Origin: Polynucleobacter parvulilacunae
GTDB lineage: Bacteria; Pseudomonadota; Gammaproteobacteria; Burkholderiales; Burkholderiaceae
Assembly: GCF_018881715.1 (NCBI RefSeq)
Contig: NZ_JACVPW010000001.1
Span: 124,001 to 188,000 of the forward strand
Direction of reading: 5' to 3'
Length of the DNA stretch: 64,000 nucleotides
In this document: piece by piece, positions 46,293 to 54,496 of the stretch
Position numbering within the stretch: position 1 is the stretch's first letter
Layout of the letters: the number at the start of each line of letters is the position of its first letter
Translations under genes and position numbers: made by a program
The notes under the pieces: generated by a model
Database searches by the model: none
The model's input: only the letters and a program-made list of their open reading frames with translations
Told to the model about the DNA's origin: nothing

Positions 46293-47417
46293 ATGAGCCA
46301 ACAAAATACGAATCCCGCTAATTGGTACTCTGCTGTCGACAAGACTTCAGATACTGACGATCAACGCATTGACAATATTTCTGTTCTGCCTCCGCCAGAG
46401 CATTTAATCCGCTTCTTTCCGATTTCTGGAACACCAACTGAAGCGTTGATCAGCACAACCCGCAAAAAAATCCGTGACATTATTCATGGCAAAGATGATC
46501 GCTTATTAGTCATCATCGGACCATGCTCTATTCATGACCCAAAAGCAGCATTGGAATATTGCCAGCGCCTCTTAGTTGAGCGTGAGCGTTTTTCTGGGGA
46601 ATTAGAAATTGTGATGCGCGTGTATTTTGAAAAGCCACGCACTACAGTTGGTTGGAAAGGTTTGATCAACGACCCTTACTTGGATGAAAGCTATCGCATC
46701 GAAGAAGGTCTTCGTCTTGCTCGCCAAGTGCTGATGGAAATCAATCGCCTTGGTATGCCAGCCGGCAGTGAATTCTTAGACGTGATTTCTCCGCAATACA
46801 TTGCTGATCTGATTTCTTGGGGCGCAATTGGTGCACGCACTACTGAGAGCCAAGTTCATCGCGAACTCGCATCTGGTTTATCTGCGCCAATCGGATTCAA
46901 GAATGGCACTGATGGCAATATCAAAATTGCTACTGATGCTATTCAAGCAGCAGGTCGTCCACACCACTTCTTATCTGTTCATAAGAATGGTCAGGTATCC
47001 GTTGTAGAAACAAAGGGCAATAAAGATTGCCACGTGATTTTGCGCGGCGGCAAAGAGCCAAACTACGAAGCTAAATTTGTACAAGCAGCCTGCTCCGAGC
47101 TAGAAGCAGCAAAGCTCCCAGCTAGTTTGATGGTTGACTTGTCACACGCCAATTCAAGCAAGAAACATGAGCGTCAAATCGTGGTTGCAGATGACGTAGC
47201 CCAGCAAATTGAATCTGGATCACATCAGATTTTTGGTGTAATGGTTGAAAGCCACTTAAATGATGGTGCTCAGAAGTTCACGCCAGGCAAAGATGACCCT
47301 AGTAAATTGGAATACGGTCGCAGTATCACTGATGCATGTATTAACTGGGATGATTCTGTAAAAGTATTGGAGCGTCTTGCTACTGCCGTTAAGAATCGTA
47401 GAAGCAAGAAAAAGTAA
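46293..47417 (+). CDS. aroG: 3-deoxy-7-phosphoheptulonate synthase (DAHP synthase, class I)
   Basis: This 374-residue enzyme condenses PEP and erythrose-4-phosphate, the entry to the shikimate pathway. Class I (AroFGH) motifs include VIIGPCSIHDPKAALEYC, RVYFEKPRTTVGWKGLINDP, GARTTESQVHRELASGL and VDLSHANSSKKHERQ. The N-terminal extension (about 1-45) carries the feedback-control region of this class; which amino acid inhibits it cannot be read with confidence. A strong terminator follows, shared with the convergent adenosyltransferase gene. Confidence 0.96.
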   Translation: MSQQNTNPANWYSAVDKTSDTDDQRIDNISVLPPPEHLIRFFPISGTPTEALISTTRKKIRDIIHGKDDRLLVIIGPCSIHDPKAALEYCQRLLVERERFSGELEIVMRVYFEKPRTTVGWKGLINDPYLDESYRIEEGLRLARQVLMEINRLGMPAGSEFLDVISPQYIADLISWGAIGARTTESQVHRELASGLSAPIGFKNGTDGNIKIATDAIQAAGRPHHFLSVHKNGQVSVVETKGNKDCHVILRGGKEPNYEAKFVQAACSELEAAKLPASLMVDLSHANSSKKHERQIVVADDVAQQIESGSHQIFGVMVESHLNDGAQKFTPGKDDPSKLEYGRSITDACINWDDSVKVLERLATAVKNRRSKKK

Positions 47418-47455
47418 TGTAGATTTCTAAAATCTGAGCTTTGGGTAATGCAGCT

Positions 47456-47484
47456 AAAAGAGACTAATTTATTTAGTCTCTTTT
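47456..47484. terminator. Bidirectional terminator overlapping the adenosyltransferase stop
   Basis: A perfect 12-bp stem (47456-47467 with 47473-47484), AAAAGAGACTAA with TTAGTCTCTTTT, has a five-base loop and eight T. The minus-strand stop codon (47469-47471) lies in the loop, so the hairpin includes the last codons of that gene. Confidence 0.9.
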
Positions 47485-48038
47485 TTTTCGTGCTTCCAAA
47501 GCACATCAGAACCACCGGCAGCGCGATTCAGAATACGTGAAAGCACAAAGAGTAGGTCAGATAAACGATTGACGTATTGACGTGGAGAATCGTATAGAGG
47601 CTCTTCCCAGCCCAAACGCACAATCGAACGCTCTGCTCTGCGACATACGGTTCGACAAACATGCGCTTGTGCTGCAGCACGAGTGCCACCCGGCAAAATG
47701 AATTCAGTCAAAGGTGGCAATTCTTTGTTGTACTTTTCAAGCCAAACATCGAGTTGTGCCACATGCTCTGGATTGAGCAGCTTGTAGTTGGGGATGCAAA
47801 GCTCGCCACCCAAATCAAATAAATCATGTTGCACCTGCAGAAAAAGCTCATGTAATTCAGGGGCAATAGCCGTGGGAATGTCTTCAGTCATCAAAACACC
47901 GATTTCTGAGTTCAACTCGTCAATATCGCCCATGGCGCAGATTCGCAGATGATCCTTCTCTACGCGACTCCCATCGCCCAAGCCTGTCATTCCTGCATCA
48001 CCCGTTCTAGTGGCGATTTTTGATAGTCGATTTCCCAT
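47469..48038 (-). CDS. PduO-type cob(I)alamin adenosyltransferase
   Basis: This 189-residue ATP:corrinoid adenosyltransferase makes adenosylcobalamin. The ATP-binding N-terminus TRTGDAGMTGLGDGSRVEKD, FILPGGTRAAAQAHVCRTVC and the C-terminal YVNRLSDLLFVLSRIL are PduO-family signatures. No other cobalamin gene or B12-dependent enzyme is in the window, so its role here (salvage, or supply of a mutase or reductase) is unknown. A perfect TATAAT ends seven bases before the ATG, which has no Shine-Dalgarno. The divergent glcD starts only 18 bases away. Confidence 0.92.
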   Translation of the reverse strand: MGNRLSKIATRTGDAGMTGLGDGSRVEKDHLRICAMGDIDELNSEIGVLMTEDIPTAIAPELHELFLQVQHDLFDLGGELCIPNYKLLNPEHVAQLDVWLEKYNKELPPLTEFILPGGTRAAAQAHVCRTVCRRAERSIVRLGWEEPLYDSPRQYVNRLSDLLFVLSRILNRAAGGSDVLWKHEKKETK

Positions 48039-48045
48039 AAGCTTA

Positions 48046-48051
48046 ATTATA
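48046..48051 (-). promoter_or_regulatory. -10 box of the adenosyltransferase gene, predicted leaderless
   Basis: A perfect TATAAT on the minus strand ends seven bases before the ATG at 48038. It occupies the 18-base gap to glcD, so any -35 lies inside glcD coding sequence. Confidence 0.55.
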
Positions 48052-48056
48052 GGTAA

Positions 48057-49571
48057 ATGGCTAAAATGATTCTTATGAATATGGTGACCCCGCCCCCTGA
48101 TTTAGCCGCTATTAGCGCCCTACAGTCCAAATTGGTGAAGGCATTACGCCCCATCCTGCCGGAACACGCCCTTTTATGGGAGCCGGAAGACACCATTCCC
48201 TACGAATGTGATGGTTTAGCAGCCTATAGGCGCATGCCTTTGGCGGTAGCTTTGCCTGAAACAGAAGAGCAAGTCGCTCAAATTTTGAAGATTTGCTATG
48301 CAATGGAAATCCCGATTGTCCCTCGTGGATCAGGAACAGGCCTTTCGGGTGGTGCCATGCCACTTTCTCAGGGGCTGGTCTTGTCTCTGGCAAAGCTAAA
48401 GAAAATTATTAGCATTGACCCATTTACTCGCACTGCAGTTGTTCAACCTGGTGTCCGCAATCTTGCCATCTCCGAAGCAGTTGCTCATCTTGGCTTGTAC
48501 TATGCGCCTGACCCCTCTTCTCAAATTGCTTGCTCCATTGGTGGCAACGTTAATGAAAACTCTGGTGGCGTCCACTGTCTGAAATATGGCCTGACTTTAC
48601 ATAATGTTCTGCGCGTGCGCGCAATTCTGATGAATGGTGAGATCGTCGAATTTGGTGGTCTAGCGCCTGATGCACCGGGCCTCGATTTATTGGCAATCAT
48701 GATGGGTAGCGAAGGCATGCTTGCAGTTGTGACTGAAGTCACCGTTAAATTAGTTGCTAAACCAAAATTGGCACGCGTCATCATGGCGAGTTTTGATGAC
48801 ATTGAAAAAGGTGGCAATGCTGTTGCTGCCATTATTGCTGCCGGCATTATTCCTGCTGGTTTAGAAATGATGGACAAGGCAACTACTCGCGCTGTAGAAG
48901 AGTTTGTGCACGCAGGCTATGACTTAGATGCTGCAGCCATTTTGCTTTGCGAATCCGACGGTACACCAGAAGAAGTTGCCGAAGAAATCGAGCGCATGAC
49001 CAAAGTGCTGGAAGAAGCTGGCGCAAGCGGTATTCAGATTTCTAAAGATGAGAGCGAACGCTTAAAGTTTTGGAGTGGGCGTAAGAATGCTTTCCCAGCT
49101 GCAGGTCGCTTAGCGCCTGATTACTACTGCATGGATGGCACTATTCCGCGTCGCCATATCGCAACCCTATTGAAGCGCATTCAGGGGATGGAAGAGAAGT
49201 ATGGCCTTGGCTGCTTGAATGTGTTTCATGCGGGTGATGGCAATATGCATCCACTAATTTTGTTTAATGGTGCCGATCAAGAAGAGTGGCATCGTGCAGA
49301 AGAATTCGGTACAGAAATTTTGGAAGCCTGTGTAGAGTTAGGCGGCACTATTACTGGTGAACATGGTGTTGGAATCGAGAAAATTAACTCCATGTGTGTG
49401 CAATTTGGTGAAGGCGAACGCGAATCTTTTTGGGGCGTGAAGAGTGCTTTTGATCCAGAGAAGTTGCTCAACCCTGATAAAGCTATTCCAACCTTAAGTC
49501 GGTGTGCAGAATATGGCCGCATGCGCATTAGCGGTGGTCAATTACCTCACCCAGAATTGGAGCGCTTCTAA
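48057..49571 (+). CDS. glcD: Glycolate oxidase subunit GlcD (FAD-binding)
   Basis: GlcD (504 residues) is the FAD-binding catalytic subunit that oxidises glycolate to glyoxylate. The FAD_binding_4 region has PRGSGTGLSGGAMPLSQGLV followed by the AVVQPGVRNLAI motif; the C-terminal half has LNVFHAGDGNMHPLILFN and TGEHGVGIEKI. A short AGG lies four bases before the ATG. It is the first gene of glcDEF, each junction being tight (glcD/glcE TAATG overlap). Glycolate excreted by phytoplankton is a common carbon source in freshwater, fitting the inferred lifestyle. Confidence 0.94.
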   Translation: MAKMILMNMVTPPPDLAAISALQSKLVKALRPILPEHALLWEPEDTIPYECDGLAAYRRMPLAVALPETEEQVAQILKICYAMEIPIVPRGSGTGLSGGAMPLSQGLVLSLAKLKKIISIDPFTRTAVVQPGVRNLAISEAVAHLGLYYAPDPSSQIACSIGGNVNENSGGVHCLKYGLTLHNVLRVRAILMNGEIVEFGGLAPDAPGLDLLAIMMGSEGMLAVVTEVTVKLVAKPKLARVIMASFDDIEKGGNAVAAIIAAGIIPAGLEMMDKATTRAVEEFVHAGYDLDAAAILLCESDGTPEEVAEEIERMTKVLEEAGASGIQISKDESERLKFWSGRKNAFPAAGRLAPDYYCMDGTIPRRHIATLLKRIQGMEEKYGLGCLNVFHAGDGNMHPLILFNGADQEEWHRAEEFGTEILEACVELGGTITGEHGVGIEKINSMCVQFGEGERESFWGVKSAFDPEKLLNPDKAIPTLSRCAEYGRMRISGGQLPHPELERF

Positions 49572-50716
49572 TGAGTCACTCCAATCCGCAAATCAACGCC
49601 TTTCGCGAGCAAATTCTGAATGCAGCCAAGAACAAAACGCCTCTCTCAATTGAAGGTGGCGGCACTAAATCTTGGTACGGCAACCCTAATCAATACGGTA
49701 AGCTCGATACACGCTCCTACTCAGGCATCTTGGAATACCAGCCAGAAGAACTCGTGATCACCGCTTGCGCAGGTACTCCGCTAAAAGAAATTGAAGCAGC
49801 CCTCAAAGAAAAAAATCAGGTGCTCGCATTTGAGCCGCCACACTTTGGTGAAAACGCAACTTTTGGTGGCGCTATTGCTGCTGGTCTTGCTGGCCCAGGA
49901 CGCATCACGGTTGGCAACTTCCGCGACTTCGTTTTAGGCGCCCGTATTATTGACGGCAAGGGACAAGATCTTTCCTTTGGTGGCAAGGTGATGAAGAACG
50001 TTGCAGGCTATGACGTTTCACGCTTAATACCTGGCTCCCTAGGAACGCTATCCCTTTTACTAGAAGCCTCAGTCAAGGTATTGCCTAAGCCCGCAGCCAC
50101 AGCAACATTGCGCTGCCAAATCTCCCAAGAGAATGCGCTCAAGGCTCTGAATGAGTGGGCTGGACAACCACTACCCCTATCAGCAAGTTGCTGGATTGGT
50201 TCAGGCAAGGGCGGTGATGGTGAACTCACCTTCCGTCTCGCTGGTGCGGCGGCAGCTGTAAAAGCTGCCATTCCACTCATGAGTTCCTTGGTGAATGCCA
50301 CAGAACTCAATAGTGAAGCTGCAGAACATTTCTGGAATGACTTGCGCGAGCAAAAACTCAGCGCATTTAATAAGCTTGGTGCAGACCAAACACTCTATCG
50401 CTTAGCACTACCTGCTGCCTGCGGACCAATTTCCATTCCTGGCGCTGCTGATGAAATTATTTTGGAATGGCACGGTCAACAGCGCTGGATTAAAGCGCCT
50501 GGGGATGAGGCCACCTTTAAAACAATCAAAGCACTAACAACTTCACACGGAGGACACGCGACCCGCTTTAAACAAGGTGAAAACGTAGATCCCTCTTATC
50601 AGCGCTTTACTCTGTTATCTGAGCAAGCACATTCAAAAGCCCTTGAGGCTGTGCAAGAACGCCTGCGATCAGCCTTTGATCCTGCAGGTGTATTCGCCAC
50701 TAAACGTCTTCCATAA
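49571..50716 (+). CDS. glcE: Glycolate oxidase subunit GlcE (FAD-binding)
   Basis: GlcE (381 residues) is the second flavin-binding subunit of membrane-linked glycolate oxidase. It shows SIEGGGTKSWYG, LVITACAGTPLKEIEAAL, FGGAIAAGLAGPGRITVGNF and DFVLGARIIDGKGQDLSFGG, all usual for the family. It is longer than E. coli GlcE (about 350). The start codon overlaps the glcD stop by one base. glcF follows after eight bases. Confidence 0.94.
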   Translation: MSHSNPQINAFREQILNAAKNKTPLSIEGGGTKSWYGNPNQYGKLDTRSYSGILEYQPEELVITACAGTPLKEIEAALKEKNQVLAFEPPHFGENATFGGAIAAGLAGPGRITVGNFRDFVLGARIIDGKGQDLSFGGKVMKNVAGYDVSRLIPGSLGTLSLLLEASVKVLPKPAATATLRCQISQENALKALNEWAGQPLPLSASCWIGSGKGGDGELTFRLAGAAAAVKAAIPLMSSLVNATELNSEAAEHFWNDLREQKLSAFNKLGADQTLYRLALPAACGPISIPGAADEIILEWHGQQRWIKAPGDEATFKTIKALTTSHGGHATRFKQGENVDPSYQRFTLLSEQAHSKALEAVQERLRSAFDPAGVFATKRLP

Positions 50717-50724
50717 GTCTTTCT

Positions 50725-52002
50725 ATGCAAACTCAACTCGCCCCTCAATTTGCCAACACGCCGGAAGGTATCGAGGCAGCCCGTATTCTGGGTAAATGTG
50801 TTCACTGCGGTTTTTGTACTGCCACCTGCCCTACTTATCAGCTACTTGGTGATGAGTTAGATGGTCCGCGTGGGCGCATCTATCTGATTAAGCAAATTGC
50901 TGAAGGTCAAGCGCCTACTGAAAAGACTCGCCTACATTTAGATCGCTGCTTAACTTGCCGTAATTGTGAGAGCACGTGCCCGAGTGGCGTGCAATACGGT
51001 AACTTGATTGATATTGGTCGTAAGTGGGCCGAAGAAAATACGCCTGAGCGTCCAATCTCTCAGCGCCTCACACGTTGGGCATTAAAGGAAGGGTTAACTA
51101 AGCCGGCCTTATTTAATTCAGCAATGGCCTTGGGTCGCTTAGTGCGCCCACTGTTGCCAAGTGGCATTCAACGCAAGATCCCGTTAACCATTAATAAAGC
51201 CTTAGCCAACTCCACAGATGCCTATGCAAGACCTACCGCAGCCCATCAGCGCAAAATGGTATTGCTTGAGGGTTGTGTACAGCCTGGCATGTTGCCAAAT
51301 ATCAACTCAGCAACAGCCCGCGTACTCAACGCACTAAAGATTCAACTCATTAGCGCTCCTAGCGCTACTTGCTGTGGAGCCTTACGCTACCACCTCAACG
51401 ATCAAGCGGGCGGCTTAGAGAATGCCAAACAAAATATGGATGCGTGGTGGCCTTTAGTTGAAAGTGGCATTGAAGCTATTGTGATGACAGCTTCTGGATG
51501 TGGCGTTATGGTGAAAGATTATGGTCATCTCTTTGCAAATGATCCTGTATACGCAGCTAAAGCGAAGAAGATTTCAGAGTTAACAAAAGATATTTCTGAG
51601 ATTCTGCCGTCACTAGAAAATGAACTGGTGCAACTCGTAGGCACCGATCCTAAGCAGGGTGTGGTGTATCACCCCCCGTGCACCCTACAACATGGCCAGC
51701 AGATTCGTGGCAAGGTTGAGGGGTTGCTGTCTAGTATTGGTGTTGGCGTTCGTTTATGTGCCGACAGCCATCTTTGCTGCGGCTCTGCAGGTACTTATTC
51801 AGTTACCCAGCCAGAGCTATCTGAGCAACTTCGTAAAAATAAGTTAAACCACTTAAATGCTGCTTGTGAAGAGTCTGGTGCGGAAGTGATTGTTTCCGGC
51901 AATATTGGCTGCATCACACACCTACAGCAAGATGACACTCCAGTGGTTCATTGGATCGAGATCGTAGACCAATTACTCAGCAAATCTACTAAGGCCGCAT
52001 GA
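50725..52002 (+). CDS. glcF: Glycolate oxidase iron-sulfur subunit GlcF
   Basis: GlcF (425 residues) carries electrons from GlcDE to the quinone pool. Two ferredoxin-type [4Fe-4S] motifs are visible: CVHCGFCTATCPTY near 27-40 and CLTCRNCESTCPSG near 77-90. The C-terminal half has two CCG domains, with ATCCGALRYHLND and HLCCGSAGTYSVTQPELS. The final part is followed directly by the yggS start, overlapping the stop by four bases (ATGA). Confidence 0.95.
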   Translation: MQTQLAPQFANTPEGIEAARILGKCVHCGFCTATCPTYQLLGDELDGPRGRIYLIKQIAEGQAPTEKTRLHLDRCLTCRNCESTCPSGVQYGNLIDIGRKWAEENTPERPISQRLTRWALKEGLTKPALFNSAMALGRLVRPLLPSGIQRKIPLTINKALANSTDAYARPTAAHQRKMVLLEGCVQPGMLPNINSATARVLNALKIQLISAPSATCCGALRYHLNDQAGGLENAKQNMDAWWPLVESGIEAIVMTASGCGVMVKDYGHLFANDPVYAAKAKKISELTKDISEILPSLENELVQLVGTDPKQGVVYHPPCTLQHGQQIRGKVEGLLSSIGVGVRLCADSHLCCGSAGTYSVTQPELSEQLRKNKLNHLNAACEESGAEVIVSGNIGCITHLQQDDTPVVHWIEIVDQLLSKSTKAA

Positions 52003-52724
52003 ATTCCATTGTTGTTAATCTGATGCAAGTCAGAGAGCGAATTGAACTTGCTGCATTCGCAGCAAAGCGTGAGCCTGAGGAAATTGAACTCCTCGCGGTC
52101 AGCAAAACCTTTCCCGCTTCAGCAGTGGAAGAAGCAATGCATGCTGGTCAATCTGCTTTTGGCGAAAACTATGTTCAAGAGGCGGTGGAAAAGATTGAAA
52201 AACTTGCCAAATTACGCCCTTGGTTGATTTGGCATTTCATTGGGCCACTTCAAAGCAATAAAACCCGAGAAGTAGCGCAGCACTTTGATTGGGTTCATAG
52301 CGTGGATCGCCTTAAGATCGCTGAGCGCCTATCTGCTCAACGCGGCGAATTTCCTGACCTGCCACCTTTACAGGTTTGCGTGCAAATCAACGTGAGCGAG
52401 GAAGATAGCAAAAGCGGTGTTTCTCTAGCGGAAGTGGAAGAGCTATGCAATGCCATCGCTTCTTTACCAAATCTAGTGCTCCGGGGCTTGATGGCTATTC
52501 CGGCACCCAATCCAGATCAAGCAAGGCAACGCCAAGCTTTTGCAGCAGTGCAAGACTGTTTTAGGCAAATCCAAACTGCTCACTCGATTGAGCTGGGTTA
52601 TCAGTTCTTTGACACGCTATCGATGGGCATGTCCGATGATTTAGAGGCTGCTATTGCCGAGGGCAGCACCATGATTCGTGTTGGGACAGCTATTTTTGGG
52701 AAGCGCGATAAGATTAGCAAATGA
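51999..52724 (+). CDS. YggS family PLP-homeostasis protein
   Basis: This 241-residue fold-III PLP-binding protein belongs to the YggS/PLPBP family, which balances pyridoxal phosphate and amino-acid pools rather than acting as a racemase. The PLP lysine lies in LLAVSKTFPA and the next hallmark is FGENYVQEAVEK, then WHFIGPLQSNKT and LSMGMSDDLEAAIAEGSTMIR. The gene overlaps glcF and proC by four bases each (ATGA). The yggS-proC pairing is widespread; the link to glcDEF is specific to this genome neighbourhood. Confidence 0.94.
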   Translation: MNSIVVNLMQVRERIELAAFAAKREPEEIELLAVSKTFPASAVEEAMHAGQSAFGENYVQEAVEKIEKLAKLRPWLIWHFIGPLQSNKTREVAQHFDWVHSVDRLKIAERLSAQRGEFPDLPPLQVCVQINVSEEDSKSGVSLAEVEELCNAIASLPNLVLRGLMAIPAPNPDQARQRQAFAAVQDCFRQIQTAHSIELGYQFFDTLSMGMSDDLEAAIAEGSTMIRVGTAIFGKRDKISK

Positions 52725-53602
52725 TTACAAACAAAACTGCACAAAACTCAATACAAAAAAACAGTAACGCCCACATTACTTTTATCGGTGGCGGCAATAT
52801 GGGGCGCGCCCTCATCAGTGGCTTACTAGCTAGTGGATTTGAACCAAATCAAATTTCCGTTGTTGAGGCCAATGCAGTAACCGCTCTAAAGTTACATGAA
52901 GATTTTGGTGTGCAGGGGATTGCTGCTCTAGAGCAAATTGCTTTTGACTTCTCCAAAAATAATGTCGTTGTGATGGCGATCAAACCTCAAGATTTCAATA
53001 TCGTTGCTAAAGGTTTGGCATCTAAGCTAAAACATGCCAGCGCACCAGGCCCATTGATTCTGAGCATTGCCGCTGGCATTCGCCTAAAAGATATGAGCCG
53101 CTGGTTAGATCACACCCGTTGTGTGCGCGCCATGCCCAATACCCCCGCCTTAATTGGTAAAGGCATCACTGGCCTATTTGCAGATGCTGCGGTTGATCAA
53201 CCTGATCGCGCTTTAGCTGAAACAATTTGCAATGCAGTGGGTCAAGCAGTCTGGGTATCTGAAGAAAAACTGATGGATGCCGTGACCGCTGTTTCCGGTA
53301 GTGGCCCTGCATATGTCTTTGCCTTCTTAGAAGCAATGCAGTCTGCTGGTGAGAAACTCGGCCTGGATACGGAGACAGCACGCAAACTGGCTTATGCCAC
53401 TCTTGAGGGCGCTACGCAGCTAGCCCATAACTCTGATGAACATGCTGGCGTCCTACGTGAAAGAGTTACCTCTAAAGGCGGCACTACTGCAGCAGCTCTT
53501 GAGGTCATGAAACAACAAGGCTGGCATGAGATTTTAGAAAAAGCGATTGATGCTGCCAGTCAGCGTGGCAAAGCCATGGGTGATGAATTGGGTCAGAACT
53601 AG
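52721..53602 (+). CDS. proC: Pyrroline-5-carboxylate reductase
   Basis: ProC (293 residues) reduces pyrroline-5-carboxylate to proline with NAD(P)H. The N-terminal Rossmann motif is FIGGGNMGRALISGLL, followed by VRAMPNTPALIGKGITG and the signature VTAVSGSGPAYVFAFLEAM, then LRERVTSKGGTTAAALEVM. The N-terminus is about 15 residues longer than E. coli ProC. It is the last gene of glcDEF-yggS-proC and convergent with ubiA; no clear terminator lies in the 20-base gap. Confidence 0.96.
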   Translation: MITNKTAQNSIQKNSNAHITFIGGGNMGRALISGLLASGFEPNQISVVEANAVTALKLHEDFGVQGIAALEQIAFDFSKNNVVVMAIKPQDFNIVAKGLASKLKHASAPGPLILSIAAGIRLKDMSRWLDHTRCVRAMPNTPALIGKGITGLFADAAVDQPDRALAETICNAVGQAVWVSEEKLMDAVTAVSGSGPAYVFAFLEAMQSAGEKLGLDTETARKLAYATLEGATQLAHNSDEHAGVLRERVTSKGGTTAAALEVMKQQGWHEILEKAIDAASQRGKAMGDELGQN

Positions 53603-53622
53603 GAAAAACTAGCTCAGAAAAA

Positions 53623-54486
53623 CTAATTCAACTTCAAACCCAATACAATTCCCAGAAATAAAAATCCGCCCAGCCAGTTGTTGTGGCGGAATGCTTTAAA
53701 GCAATTCTCTCGGCTGCGAGTCGATACCAACTTCACATGATAGATAGCGCAAGCTAGTGCTGGGAACCAACCTAATAAAAAATAGTTACTCAAGCTAGCC
53801 AATTGCGCTACCCACAGCTGACTTAAAAAGAGCATCCCATAGCTAATTGCAATTGCGATGACATCGTACTGACCGAAAGTAATGGCGGATGTTCTGAGAC
53901 CTAAGCGCAAGTCATCATCTCGATCAACCATGGCATAGGCAGTGTCATAGGCAATCGCCCAAAAGATATTCCCAATAAATAGGAACCAAGCCTCTAAAGG
54001 AATGAAATCCAAAATAGCGGCGTAGGCCATGGGGATACCAAAGCCAAAGGCAATGCCTAAGACAGCTTGAGGCATGGCAAAAAAGCGCTTTGTAAAGGGG
54101 TAGATAAAGGCCACTAACAATGCAAGCACCGACAGTTGCTTTGTAAATGCATTCAAAGGCTGAATCAGTAAAAAAGCAATGAAAGCCAATATGCCAGCAA
54201 TAGCGATAGCCTCTTTGCCAGAAATTTTTCCACTGGTAATCGGACGTCCTTGCGTTCTTTTCACATGGCGATCAAAGTCACGATCGGCATAATCATTAAT
54301 TGCACAGCCAGCACTGCGCATTAAAAAGGTACCAAGAGTAAAGATCAGCAGAATAGATAAATCGGGTGTTCCACTGCTTGCCAACCATAAGGCCCAAAGC
54401 GTAGGCCACAGCAATAAGAGCGTACCAATCGGCTTATCCAGCCTAATAAGGTAGCCATAAGAAATGAAACGCTCTTTTAAATTCAT
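53623..54486 (-). CDS. ubiA: 4-hydroxybenzoate octaprenyltransferase
   Basis: UbiA (287 residues) attaches the polyprenyl tail to 4-hydroxybenzoate in ubiquinone synthesis. The two prenyl-diphosphate motifs are visible: [19 protein letters not shown] and [18 protein letters not shown], each with Asp metal ligands, and about eight hydrophobic segments. It is ten bases downstream of recG on the same strand and probably co-transcribed with it. Confidence 0.95.
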   Translation of the reverse strand: MNLKERFISYGYLIRLDKPIGTLLLLWPTLWALWLASSGTPDLSILLIFTLGTFLMRSAGCAINDYADRDFDRHVKRTQGRPITSGKISGKEAIAIAGILAFIAFLLIQPLNAFTKQLSVLALLVAFIYPFTKRFFAMPQAVLGIAFGFGIPMAYAAILDFIPLEAWFLFIGNIFWAIAYDTAYAMVDRDDDLRLGLRTSAITFGQYDVIAIAISYGMLFLSQLWVAQLASLSNYFLLGWFPALACAIYHVKLVSTRSRENCFKAFRHNNWLGGFLFLGIVLGLKLN

Positions 54487-54496
54487 AAGGTAATTA

